DNA of 64,000 nt from Marinibacterium profundimaris (GTDB lineage: Bacteria; Pseudomonadota; Alphaproteobacteria; Rhodobacterales; Rhodobacteraceae). Position numbers and translations under genes: made by a program. Below the pieces are notes generated by a model. That model made no database searches. It was not told the origin of the DNA and saw only the letters and a program-made list of their open reading frames with translations. The stretch lies in contig NZ_AQQR01000008.1 of NCBI RefSeq assembly GCF_002210095.1, forward strand, positions 62,001-126,000. Direction: 5' to 3'. Positions 19,921 to 28,345 of this stretch are shown piece by piece. How positions within the stretch are numbered: position 1 is the stretch's first letter; each line of letters begins with the position of its first letter.

Positions 19921-19990
19921 CGGGCGGGGTTCATCGGGGGGGACCTGCGCTGTGGGGCGGGTGCGCGTCTTTCGGTGAAAGTACAAACGC

Positions 19991-20032
19991 TGTTGACTGA
20001 AATTGAACACAGGTGTTTAAATCCTGTCAACA
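19991..20032. promoter_or_regulatory. Nested 42-bp dyad, candidate TetR operator
   Basis: An outer perfect 7-bp repeat, TGTTGAC (19991-19997) and GTCAACA (20026-20032), shares its exact centre with an inner repeat, TTGAACAC (20003-20010) and GTGTTTAA (20013-20020), one mismatch. TTGACT at 19993 with an AT-rich TTTAAAT 17-18 bases later could be the plus-strand promoter inside the operator. It lies between divergent tetR and the liv operon, which fits autorepression plus operon repression. Confidence 0.75.
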
Positions 20033-20061
20033 TCGTTCATCGCCGATTGGGAGGAGACGGC

Positions 20062-20106
20062 ATGAATACGAAGGGACCGGACGCAACGTCGTCCGGTGGT
20101 CGTTGA
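20062..20106 (+). CDS. 14-residue leader ORF coupled to livH
   Basis: MNTKGPDATSSGGR. The ATG at 20062 has a strong ribosome site (GGGAGGAG), whereas the livH ATG at 20106 has none. Its TGA overlaps that ATG (TGATG at 20104-20108). The simplest reading is that livH translation depends on this mini-ORF. Confidence 0.55.
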   Translation: MNTKGPDATSSGGR

Positions 20107-20981
20107 TGGAGCTGTTGCAGCTTGTCATCGGCGGCCTGGCCAACGGCTGTATCTACGGACTTGTCGCGCTGGGCTTCGTGCTGATCTACAAGGCCAGCGA
20201 AGGCGTGAATTTCGCGCAGGGCGACATGATGATGCTGGGCGCCTTCGTGGCGCTGGGGTTCGGCAACGCCGATCAGCTGGGGCTGCCCTTCGGGCTGGCG
20301 GTGATCCTGGCGATGGCGGTCATGTTCTGTGTCGGCTGGGGGGTGGAACGGCTTGTCGTGCGCCAGATCTTCGGCCAGCCGCAATTCGCGCTGGTGATCC
20401 TGACCATCGCCCTGGGCTTCGTGTTCCGGTTCGTCGCGGGGTCCATCTGGGGCTATACGCCGCTGGTGCTGGAGACACCCTTTGCCGGGCGGAACCTGCG
20501 CGCCGGAGGGATCGTGATCGGGCTGGCGGACCTTGTGGCGATCGGCGCGACGCTGGGGCTTACCGGGGCGCTGTGGCTGTTCTTCTCGCACACCCGCATC
20601 GGGCTGGCGGCGCAGGCGGCGAGCCAGAACCAGATGGCGGCCTATATCGTCGGCGTGCCGGTGATGCGGATCAATTCGCTGATCTGGGGCCTGTCGGGGG
20701 CCGTGGCCACGGTGGCGGGCGTTCTGTATGCCACGCGCGGCGCGATCGATCCCAACATCGGCCTGCTGGGGATCAAGGCCTTTGCGGCGGCGGTGATCGG
20801 CGGGATGGGATCGCTCCCCGGCGCGCTGCTGGGCGGGCTGATCATCGGCGTGGTGGAACCCATCGCGGGCCGCTACGCGCCCGGCGAGCTGGCGCAGATG
20901 TCGCCCTACATCATCATGCTGGTGGTGCTGGTGCTGCGGCCCGGCGGGCTGTTCAGCCAGATGCAGATGAAGAAGGTCTGA
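20106..20981 (+). CDS. livH: Branched-chain-type ABC transporter permease LivH
   Basis: 291 residues, about eight membrane helices. It starts MELLQLVIGGLANGCIYGLV, the usual LivH opening, and contains GVNFAQGDMMMLGAF and the cytoplasmic coupling stretch near SQNQMAAYIVGVPV. The frame is open 31 codons further upstream, but that part overlaps the operator and leader ORF. It forms the heterodimeric channel with LivM. It is the first gene of a seven-gene operon that also holds acyl-CoA genes, so the cargo need not be an amino acid. Confidence 0.9.
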   Translation: MELLQLVIGGLANGCIYGLVALGFVLIYKASEGVNFAQGDMMMLGAFVALGFGNADQLGLPFGLAVILAMAVMFCVGWGVERLVVRQIFGQPQFALVILTIALGFVFRFVAGSIWGYTPLVLETPFAGRNLRAGGIVIGLADLVAIGATLGLTGALWLFFSHTRIGLAAQAASQNQMAAYIVGVPVMRINSLIWGLSGAVATVAGVLYATRGAIDPNIGLLGIKAFAAAVIGGMGSLPGALLGGLIIGVVEPIAGRYAPGELAQMSPYIIMLVVLVLRPGGLFSQMQMKKV

Positions 20982-20985
20982 CCCG

Positions 20986-22083
20986 ATGCGCGTCGTCTTC
21001 AAGACCAGCTACGACCGCGACATCGACCTGCACAAGGACGGCATCCACCGCGCCAGGATCGCGGTGCTTCTCGCGGTCATGGCGGCGCTGCCCTTCCTGG
21101 TCGGGACCTATTACCTGGCCGAGGCCACCAACACGCTGATCTGGGCGCTGGCCGGCATGGGGCTGATGGTGGCGGTGGGGCATACGGGCCAGGTAAGCCT
21201 GGGCCACGCCGCCTTCCTTGCCATCGGCGCCTACACGGATTCGGCGCTGATGGAGGCGGGGCTGCCCTTTGTCGTCAGCTTTCCGCTGGCGGGGCTGGCC
21301 ACCGGGCTGTTCGGGGCGCTGATCGCGGTGCCGGCGGTGCGGATGTCGGGGATCTACCTGGCCATCGCGACGCTCGCCGTCTTCGTCATCGTCGAAGAGA
21401 TGGTGATCCTGCTGGAGCCGGTCACCGGCGGGGTGGGTGGCATCATGGCGCCTTCGATCTCGATCCTGGGGATCAGCTTTGACCGCTACGGGGCCTTGCA
21501 GAACTTTTACTGGCTGGTGCTGACCATCGTGGCGCTGGTGACATGGGGCTATGCCAACCTGATGCGCAGCCCCACGGGCCGGTCGTTCCTGGCGGTGCGC
21601 GACAGCGAGGTCTCGGCCCGCGCGCTCGGCATCAACGTCACCCGCACCAAGGCGCTGGCCTTCGGCCTGTCCTCCGGCGTCACCGGATTGGCGGGCGCGC
21701 TGATGGGCCATTACATCGGCTTCTTCAATTACGAGCTGTTTTCCATCTTCATCTCGATCAACCTGCTGCTGGTGGTGACCATCGGCGGGCTGGGCTTCAT
21801 CCCGGGCGCGTTTCTGGGCGCGATCCTGATCACCGGCGTGCCGCAGCTGATCGCCATCCTGCGCGACGGGCTGAATGCAAGCATCGGGCTGGACCTGTCG
21901 ACGATCCCCGGGCTCGACACGATGATCTTTTCGCTGATCCTGATCGGTTTCATCATTTTCGAACCCACCGGGCTTTACGGCCGCTGGCTGAAGATCCGCG
22001 CCTGGGTCGAGCTGTTTCCGCTGGCGCGCCGCGACATGTTCCGCCGCCAGAAAAGCTACCTCAAGACGGAGCGCATGAAATGA
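20986..22083 (+). CDS. livM: Branched-chain-type ABC transporter permease LivM
   Basis: 365 residues with a short cytoplasmic N-terminus and about ten membrane helices. VGHTGQVSLGHAAFLAIGAY near residue 65 and RDSEVSARALGINVTRTKAL near 205 (coupling helix for the ATPases) are LivM hallmarks. It begins 4 bases after livH and ends overlapping the livG ATG (ATGA at 22080-22083). Confidence 0.92.
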   Translation: MRVVFKTSYDRDIDLHKDGIHRARIAVLLAVMAALPFLVGTYYLAEATNTLIWALAGMGLMVAVGHTGQVSLGHAAFLAIGAYTDSALMEAGLPFVVSFPLAGLATGLFGALIAVPAVRMSGIYLAIATLAVFVIVEEMVILLEPVTGGVGGIMAPSISILGISFDRYGALQNFYWLVLTIVALVTWGYANLMRSPTGRSFLAVRDSEVSARALGINVTRTKALAFGLSSGVTGLAGALMGHYIGFFNYELFSIFISINLLLVVTIGGLGFIPGAFLGAILITGVPQLIAILRDGLNASIGLDLSTIPGLDTMIFSLILIGFIIFEPTGLYGRWLKIRAWVELFPLARRDMFRRQKSYLKTERMK

Positions 22084-22850
22084 GCCTGCTGGAGGTGGAG
22101 GATCTGGCCGTGCATTTCGGCGGGGTGAAGGCGGTGGACGGGGTGTCGTTCTCGGTCGAGCCGGGGGAGGTGTTCGCGATCATCGGGCCCAATGGCGCGG
22201 GGAAATCCACGATCTTCAATCTGATCTCGCGGATCTACGACCCGACGCGGGGCGCGATCCGGTTCGACGGGCAGGACCTGACGGTGCTGAAATCCCACGA
22301 CATCGCCACCCTTGGCATCGCGCGGACCTTCCAGAATATCGAGCTGTTCGATCATTCCACCGTTCTGGATAACCTGCTGATGGGGCGTCACACCCACCGG
22401 ACCACGAATTTCGTGCAGGACATCCTGTTCCTGCCCAGGGTCCGGCGCGAAGAGCGCGCGCACCGCCACAAGGTGGAGGAGGTGATCGAGTTCCTCGAGC
22501 TCGAGGCCTACCGCGAGAAGATGATCGCGGGGCTGCCCTATGGCGTGCGCAAGGTGGTCGAGATCGGGCGCGCCCTGGCGCTGTCGCCCCGGCTGATCCT
22601 GCTGGACGAACCGGCCTCGGGCCTTTCGGTCGAGGAGACGCAGGACGTCGCCTTCTGGATCGAGGACATGCGCCGCGACATGGGGCTGACCGTTCTGATG
22701 GTGGAACACGACATGTCGCTGGTCACCGGGGTCTGCGACCGGGTGCTGGCGGTGGCCAACGGGAAGCCGCTGGCGATGGGCACCCCGGCCGAGGTGCAGG
22801 CGCATCCGGATGTGCAGGCGGCCTACCTCGGGACAGGGGCGGCGGCATGA
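22080..22850 (+). CDS. livG: ABC transporter ATPase LivG
   Basis: 256 residues starting MSLLEVEDLAVHFGG. Walker A is GPNGAGKST, Walker B LILLDEPASGLS and the switch His is in VEHDM. The signature is the LivG form YGVRKVVEIGRAL. An open frame upstream is only a shadow of livM. The stop overlaps the next start (ATGA at 22847), but that start belongs to an unexpected 76-codon ORF, not livF. Confidence 0.93.
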   Translation: MSLLEVEDLAVHFGGVKAVDGVSFSVEPGEVFAIIGPNGAGKSTIFNLISRIYDPTRGAIRFDGQDLTVLKSHDIATLGIARTFQNIELFDHSTVLDNLLMGRHTHRTTNFVQDILFLPRVRREERAHRHKVEEVIEFLELEAYREKMIAGLPYGVRKVVEIGRALALSPRLILLDEPASGLSVEETQDVAFWIEDMRRDMGLTVLMVEHDMSLVTGVCDRVLAVANGKPLAMGTPAEVQAHPDVQAAYLGTGAAA

Positions 22851-23077
22851 CGGTCGGGATTGCAGAGACGAGGGCAGCGGCCGACCTGGAGGCCGCTTCG
22901 GTCCATCTGGCCGACGTGGCACCTTCAAGCATCCATGTTGCGTGGGCTGTGCATGTCATCGCCAAAGCGGCCTCCGGGGGGAGGTCGGCCGCTGCCCGGC
23001 GGTGCCGCCGGGCGGGACATCTCCGCAGTTCGGTTCCCGGCAAGGCCAGCGTTGTGCATGCGGAGGCCGCCGCATGA
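22847..23077 (+). CDS. 76-residue ORF inserted between livG and livF
   Basis: Begins MTVGIAETRAAADLEAASVH and is coupled by ATGA overlaps to livG before it and livF after it. It resembles no family known to me and is rich in Ala, Arg and Val. Its DNA contains strong hairpins, GCCCGGCGG/CCGCCGGGC and CCTCC/GGAGG. The bases around its start (GCGGCGGCATGACGGTC) closely copy those around the livF start (GCCGCCGCATGACCGTC), so the segment looks like an insertion that duplicated the livG-livF junction. It may be translated without having a function. Confidence 0.45.
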   Translation: MTVGIAETRAAADLEAASVHLADVAPSSIHVAWAVHVIAKAASGGRSAAARRCRRAGHLRSSVPGKASVVHAEAAA

Positions 23078-23835
23078 CCGTCCTCTCCGTCCGCAACCTC
23101 GAAACCTTCTACGGCGCGATCATGGCCCTGCGCGGGGTGTCCATCGACGTCGACGAAGGCGAGATCGTCACCATCCTCGGCGCCAATGGCGCGGGCAAGA
23201 CCACCCTGATGAAGACCATCGCCGGTCTCATGGACCCCGAGAAGGGCGCCATCACCTACAAGGGCGAGACCATCGCGCGGCTCGCCCCGGACCGCATCGT
23301 CGCCAAGGGCATCTCCCTTGTCCCCGAGGGGCGCGAGGTCTTCCCCTACCTGACCATCGAGGAGAACCTGAAGCTCGGCGCCTTCACCCGCCACGGCGGC
23401 CAGGCGCAGGACCTGGAACTGGTCTACGGCTACTTCCCGATCCTGAAGGAGCGCCGCAAGCAGGCCGCCGGGTTCCTGTCGGGCGGGCAGCAGCAGATGC
23501 TGGCCATCGGGCGCGGCCTCATGGCCCGGCCCACGCTGATGATGCTGGACGAACCCTCGCTTGGCCTGTCGCCGCTGCTCACGCAGGAGATATTTGCCAT
23601 CATCGCCCGGCTCAATGCCGAACAGGGCGTCACCATGCTGCTGGTCGAACAGAACGCCCGGATCGCGCTGGACACCGCGCACACCGGCTATGTCCTTGAA
23701 ATGGGGCGCATCGTGATGAGCGGGCCGAGCGAACGGCTGAAAGCCTCGGACGACATCCAGGAATTCTATCTTGGCCGCACAGAGGCGACGGAGCGCGGGC
23801 AGAAGCGCTGGAAAAGGCGGAAGACATGGAGATGA
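23074..23835 (+). CDS. livF: ABC transporter ATPase LivF
   Basis: 253 residues starting MTVLSVRNLETFYGA. Walker A GANGAGKTT, signature LSGGQQQMLAIGRGL, Walker B LMMLDEPSLGLSP and VEQNA switch are all intact. The C-terminus carries an extra basic tail (GQKRWKRRKTWR). Its end overlaps the ligase gene start (ATGA at 23832-23835). Confidence 0.93.
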   Translation: MTVLSVRNLETFYGAIMALRGVSIDVDEGEIVTILGANGAGKTTLMKTIAGLMDPEKGAITYKGETIARLAPDRIVAKGISLVPEGREVFPYLTIEENLKLGAFTRHGGQAQDLELVYGYFPILKERRKQAAGFLSGGQQQMLAIGRGLMARPTLMMLDEPSLGLSPLLTQEIFAIIARLNAEQGVTMLLVEQNARIALDTAHTGYVLEMGRIVMSGPSERLKASDDIQEFYLGRTEATERGQKRWKRRKTWR

Positions 23836-25652
23836 GCCGCGCCTTCACCGGAGATGTCATCGCCTTCGACGGGCACACCACCATCGTCGCCCTCTGGGCC
23901 GACCGCTGCGCGCGTTATGGCGACAGGGTCTGCCACCGCGAAAAGCTGCTGGGCATCTGGCAGGCCTATTCCTGGCGCGACTATTACGACAGCGCGAAGA
24001 GGATCGGCCTGGCGCTGATCGCGCTTGGCGTGAAACGGGGCGAACCGGTGCTGATCCTGTCCGAGGACCGGCGGGAGTGGCTGTACTGCGACCTTGCGGC
24101 CGCCGCGATCGGGGCGATCCCCGGCGGAGTCTACACGACCGATTCCGCGGCACAGCTGGCCTACCTGGCCAATGACAGCGGCGCGCGGGTGCTTTTCGTG
24201 GAGAATGACGAACAGCTCGACAAGTGGATCGCGGCGCGGGGCGAGATGCCGGGGGTGGAGCATGTCGTGGTCTTCGACCGCGACGGGCTGGCCGAGTACA
24301 GCCATCCCAGGGTGATGTTCCTCGACGAGCTGATGAAGATCGGCGCTGCGGCCGCCGACCCGGACCGGTTCGAACAGGCGCTCCACGAGGTCCAGCCCGA
24401 GGATCCGCGGATGCTGATCTATACCTCGGGCACCACCGGCCCGCCCAAGGGCGCGGTGCTGACCCACCGCAACATGATCTTCCAGCTCACGGCGGGCTGC
24501 GAGATGCTTGAGTTCCGGGAGGACGACAACCTGCTGTGCTTCCTGCCGCTCTGCCACGTGCTGGAACGGCTGGTCTCGGTCGAGGCGCCGCTGGCCAACG
24601 GCTGCATCGTCAACTTCGCCGAAAGCCCCGAGACGGTCTTCGACAATCTGCGAGAGGTCTCTCCGGACAGTTTCGCCGGCGTGCCCCGGATCTGGGAGAA
24701 GGTCTATTCCCGCGTCATGATCATGCGGTCCGAGGCCGGGCCCCTGGGCCAGCGCGCCTTCGACTGGGCGCTGAGGATCGGCATGGCGCGCGCCCGCGCG
24801 GACCGGCCGTCGGCCGGCCTGAAGATCGCGCACCGGATCGCGGACCTGCTGGTGCTGGGCAACCTGCGGCGGATGCTGGGCTTTGCCAATGCCCGCCGCG
24901 TGACATCCGGAGCGGCGCCGATCTCGCCCGAGCTGATCGACTGGTTCGACGCCATCGGCGTGCCGCTGGTCGAGGGGTTCGGGATGACCGAAACCTCTGG
25001 CGTGGCCACGGTGAACACCGTCGAGAACAACCACGTCGGCACCGTCGGCGCGCCGCTGCCGGGGGTGACGCTGAAGCTGGACGAGGCCACCGGAGAATTG
25101 CTGGTGGGCGGGCCCACCGTCTTTGCCGGTTACTGGAACAAGCCCGAGAAGACGGCCGAGACGATCACGCCGGACGGCTGGCTGCGCACCGGCGATATCG
25201 GGCGGATCGGCAATGACGGGCACCTGACGATCACGGGGCGGATGAAGGACATCATCATCACCGCCGGCGGCAAGAACATCACGCCCGCCGAGATCGAGAG
25301 CAAGCTGAAGTTCTCGCCCTACATCTCGGACGCCGTGGTGATCGGCGACCGGCGCAAGTACCTGACCTGCCTCATCATGATCGACCAGGAGAACGTCGAG
25401 CAATTCGCCCAGAACCGGGCGATCCCGTTTTCCGATTTCGCCTCGCTCACCCGCGCGGCCGAGGTGCAGGCGCTGATCGGAGAGGTGGTGGCCGAGACCA
25501 ACCGGCACTTTGCCAACGTGGAACAGATCAAGGATTTCCGCCTGATCGACATCCTTCTGACGGCCGAGGACGAAGAGCTGACGCCGACGATGAAGCTGAA
25601 ACGGAATTTCGTGAACCAGCGCCACGGCGCGCTGATCGACGAGATGTACTGA
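23826..25652 (+). CDS. Long-chain acyl-CoA synthetase, AMP-forming (FadD15-like)
   Basis: 608 residues. The adenylation P-loop YTSGTTGPPKGAV is near residue 200; FGMTETSG, GWLRTGDIG and the hinge GRMKDIIITAGGKNITPAEIE follow in order. Length and the long C-terminal part match the FAA1/bubblegum-type ligases that are often found with Liv-like transporters. It would turn the imported acid into its CoA thioester using ATP. Two starts are possible: ATG 23826 or ATG 23832, the latter in ATGA overlap with livF. Confidence 0.9.
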   Translation: MEMSRAFTGDVIAFDGHTTIVALWADRCARYGDRVCHREKLLGIWQAYSWRDYYDSAKRIGLALIALGVKRGEPVLILSEDRREWLYCDLAAAAIGAIPGGVYTTDSAAQLAYLANDSGARVLFVENDEQLDKWIAARGEMPGVEHVVVFDRDGLAEYSHPRVMFLDELMKIGAAAADPDRFEQALHEVQPEDPRMLIYTSGTTGPPKGAVLTHRNMIFQLTAGCEMLEFREDDNLLCFLPLCHVLERLVSVEAPLANGCIVNFAESPETVFDNLREVSPDSFAGVPRIWEKVYSRVMIMRSEAGPLGQRAFDWALRIGMARARADRPSAGLKIAHRIADLLVLGNLRRMLGFANARRVTSGAAPISPELIDWFDAIGVPLVEGFGMTETSGVATVNTVENNHVGTVGAPLPGVTLKLDEATGELLVGGPTVFAGYWNKPEKTAETITPDGWLRTGDIGRIGNDGHLTITGRMKDIIITAGGKNITPAEIESKLKFSPYISDAVVIGDRRKYLTCLIMIDQENVEQFAQNRAIPFSDFASLTRAAEVQALIGEVVAETNRHFANVEQIKDFRLIDILLTAEDEELTPTMKLKRNFVNQRHGALIDEMY

Positions 25653-25682
25653 CCCTGAAACAGGGCACCAAGGGAGGACGAC

Positions 25683-26846
25683 ATGAAACATTTCAAGGCC
25701 CTGGCCACGGTCGCGGCGCTGGTTGCGACGCCACTGGCCGCACAGACGCCGGGCGTGAGCGATGACGAGATCAGGATCGGCGGGGCGCATGACCTGTCGG
25801 GCATCTTCGCGCCCTTCTCGGTGCCCGCCGTGGCCGCCGCCCGCGCCTATTTCGATGAGGTGAACGCCAATGGCGGGGTACACGGGCGCCAGATCAACTA
25901 CATCGTCGAGGATCACGGCTACCAGGTGCCCAAGGCCGCGCAGGCCGCCAACAAGCTGATCAACCGCGACCAGGTCTTTGCCATGCTGCTGAACCTCGGG
26001 ACGCCGCACAACCTGGCCATGTTCCAGATGATGGAGCCGCAGGGCGTGCCCAATGTCTCGCCCATCACAGCGGCGCGGCAGATGATCGAGCCGCCCGCGC
26101 CATGGAAATTCGCCGGCACGTCTTCGTATTTCGACGCGATCCTGGCGACGACGGATTACATGATCGAAAACGAAGGCACCCGGAAGGTCTGCCTGATGAT
26201 CCTGCCCACCGATTTCGGCAAGGAGATCGAGGCCGCCGTCCATGAACTGGCCAACGAGGGCAAGATCGAGCTGGGCGCCGAAAGCGCGCACAAGCCCGAT
26301 GAAAGCGATTTCACCGGGGCGCTGGGCCGCGTGAAGGAGTCGGGCTGCGATACGGTGGGCATGGCGCTGGGGATCAGCCAGATGATCAACGCCATCGCCA
26401 CCGCGCGGAAACTGGGCATGGATGACGTGAAATTCATGCTTTCGAGCGCCGGATTCCACACGGTGGTGGCCAAGGGGCTGGCGCAGCAGGGGGTGATGGA
26501 CGGGGTCTACGCCGGTTCGGGCTGGCAGGACCTTGAGGCGCGGCTGGACCAGCCCGAGGTCGCGGAATGGGTCGCGTCGTACAAGGACGCCACGGGTGAG
26601 GATTACCCGGGCACCGGGGCGCTGCTGGGCCATTCCGGCGCGGTGATCATGGTCGAGGCGCTGAAGGCCGCCGGGCCGGACCTGACGCGCGAGAATTTCA
26701 TCGCCGCGATGGAGACGCTGGATTTCCCCGATCCGATCGCCGGCACCCGGGTGGACTTCTCGGCCGAGGACCATACCGCGGCGGACGAAGTCTTTGTCAG
26801 CCGGATCGAGGACGGGTCCTGGGTGCTGGTGCAGACGCTGGAGTGA
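25683..26846 (+). CDS. Periplasmic binding protein of the Liv-type transporter
   Basis: 387 residues with a signal peptide (KALATVAALVATPLAAQ) and the type I periplasmic fold: DEIRIGGAHDLSGIFAPF at the mature start, AARAYFDEVNANGGVHGR next. The strong ribosome site AGGGAGGACGAC precedes the ATG. It is the last transporter component of the operon and sets the specificity. The residues that bind the alpha-amino group in LivJ are not obviously kept, which allows a carboxylate substrate. Confidence 0.9.
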   Translation: MKHFKALATVAALVATPLAAQTPGVSDDEIRIGGAHDLSGIFAPFSVPAVAAARAYFDEVNANGGVHGRQINYIVEDHGYQVPKAAQAANKLINRDQVFAMLLNLGTPHNLAMFQMMEPQGVPNVSPITAARQMIEPPAPWKFAGTSSYFDAILATTDYMIENEGTRKVCLMILPTDFGKEIEAAVHELANEGKIELGAESAHKPDESDFTGALGRVKESGCDTVGMALGISQMINAIATARKLGMDDVKFMLSSAGFHTVVAKGLAQQGVMDGVYAGSGWQDLEARLDQPEVAEWVASYKDATGEDYPGTGALLGHSGAVIMVEALKAAGPDLTRENFIAAMETLDFPDPIAGTRVDFSAEDHTAADEVFVSRIEDGSWVLVQTLE

Positions 26847-26886
26847 GCGCGGCCCGAACGGGCGCGGCGGCCTGTTGCCGCGGGGG

Positions 26887-26909
26887 CGGGGGCAGGTGCT
26901 CCGCCCCCG
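26887..26909 (+). terminator. GC hairpin after the binding-protein gene
   Basis: CGGGGGC (26887-26893) with GCCCCCG (26903-26909). No T-tract follows, so it may only attenuate transcription before the acyl-CoA dehydrogenase gene or stabilise the upstream mRNA. Confidence 0.35.
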
Positions 26910-26982
26910 TCCTGGCCGGCGGTCTGGTGGCGCAGCCGGTCAGGCGCCTGCATTTCCAACCATTTTCCAACCGGAGGCCCCG

Positions 26983-28140
26983 ATGCTAAAACGCACGCTC
27001 TACGACGAGGAGCACGACATCTTTCGCCGCACGGTCCGGGCCTGGGCCGAACGCGAGGTCTTTCCCCATTCCGAGGCGTGGCGCGAGGCGGGCTGCGTCA
27101 GCCGCGATCTCTGGAAGACGGCGGGCGCGCAGGGGTTCCTGTGCATGTATGCGGCCGAGGCCCATGGCGGCATGGAGGTGGAGGATTTCCGCTATGACAT
27201 GGTGCTGTGCGAAGAGCTGGGTCCGCGCGAGCCGGGCTTTTTCATCGGGCTGCACAACCGGATCGTCGGCCCCTACCTGCAGAATGCCGCCAGTGACGCG
27301 CAGCGCGCGCGGTTCATGCCCGGCGCGGTCAGCGGGGATCGGGTCATGGCCATCGCGATGACGGAACCCGGCACCGGCTCGGATCTGGCGGGGATAAAGA
27401 CGCGGGCGGTGGAGATGGACGACCACTGGATCCTGAACGGGTCCAAGACCTATATTTCCAACGGGTTTCTCTGCGATCTGGTTCTGGTCGCGGCGCGCAC
27501 GAACCCGGAGGCCCGCCACGAGATCGGGCTGTTCTGGGTTGAGACCGACACGCCCGGCTTTGCCCGGGGACGGAACCTGAAGAAGGTCGGGCTGGAGAGC
27601 CAGGACACCGCCGAACTGTTCTTCGACGACGTGAAGGTGCCGAAGGAGAACGTGCTGGGCGATCCGCGTGGCGGGTTCCGGACGATGATGATGAACCTGG
27701 CCGAGGAGCGTCTGATCGGCGCGGTCGGTTTCGCCGCGCGGGCGGAACGCGCCTTTGACCTGACGATGGACTACATCATGGAGCGCCGCGCCTTCGGGCA
27801 GCCGGTCGGCACGTTCCAGAATTCGCGGTTCAAGATGGCCTCGATGCGGACCGAGCTGGACGCGGCCTGGGCGCTGACCGACCATTGCGCGCGCGAACAC
27901 ATGAAGGGCGAGCTGACCGCCGAGATGGCGGCGGAGGCGAAGCTCTATACCTCCGAGGTCGAGGGTAGGGTGGTCGATGAATGCCTGCAGCTGCATGGCG
28001 GGGCGGGCTACATGGACGAATACGAGATCTCGAGGCTGTATCGCGATGCGCGGATCAGCCGGATCTATGCCGGCACGTCCGAGATCATGCGCGAGATCAT
28101 CGGGCGCGGGCTGGGGCTGGACGACCGCAGGCGGAACTGA
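26983..28140 (+). CDS. Acyl-CoA dehydrogenase
   Basis: 385 residues; a CCGGAGG ribosome site supports the ATG at 26983. FAD-binding signatures MAIAMTEPGTGSDLAGIKTR and YISNGFLCDLV are present, and YIMERRAFGQPVGTFQ is the second family signature. The usual short/medium-chain catalytic Glu in IYEGT is replaced (IYAGTSEIMRE), so the base is expected in the EERLIG helix as in long-chain acyl-CoA or isovaleryl-CoA dehydrogenases. It probably oxidises the CoA ester made by the upstream ligase, passing electrons to ETF. Confidence 0.9.
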   Translation: MLKRTLYDEEHDIFRRTVRAWAEREVFPHSEAWREAGCVSRDLWKTAGAQGFLCMYAAEAHGGMEVEDFRYDMVLCEELGPREPGFFIGLHNRIVGPYLQNAASDAQRARFMPGAVSGDRVMAIAMTEPGTGSDLAGIKTRAVEMDDHWILNGSKTYISNGFLCDLVLVAARTNPEARHEIGLFWVETDTPGFARGRNLKKVGLESQDTAELFFDDVKVPKENVLGDPRGGFRTMMMNLAEERLIGAVGFAARAERAFDLTMDYIMERRAFGQPVGTFQNSRFKMASMRTELDAAWALTDHCAREHMKGELTAEMAAEAKLYTSEVEGRVVDECLQLHGGAGYMDEYEISRLYRDARISRIYAGTSEIMREIIGRGLGLDDRRRN

Positions 28141-28280
28141 AGGGCGCGCTCGTCGGGCCCTTGCAGGCCCGCCTCGCTGCTGTTGTGCGGTGCCGGCCGG
28201 GGCGCCTTTCGCGCGACCGCCTGAAATGCCGGCATTCGGACCTGGCGGCCGGGCAGCGGGCGGGATGGCGCGACGCGCCC

Positions 28281-28310
28281 TTGACAGTTGAGAATGATTT
28301 GCATTTACAT
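28281..28310 (+). promoter_or_regulatory. sit promoter with candidate Mur/Fur-type box
   Basis: A consensus -35 TTGACA (28281-28286) is followed after 17-18 bases by TTTACAT. The spacer and -10 carry an AT-rich dyad AGAATGATTTGCATTTAC (AATG/CATT arms) resembling Fur-family sites. In Rhodobacterales, sitABCD is usually controlled by the Mn-sensing Fur homologue Mur, so repression by Mn2+ or Fe2+ is expected. Confidence 0.6.
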
Positions 28311-28345
28311 CTGCACCAGAAAAGCACATCGGAAAGGATGAGCAC

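Noticed and set aside
23766-26774. 1002-codon minus-strand frame over the ligase and binding-protein genes
   Set aside because: No family features; the plus strand carries intact adenylation and periplasmic-binding motifs.
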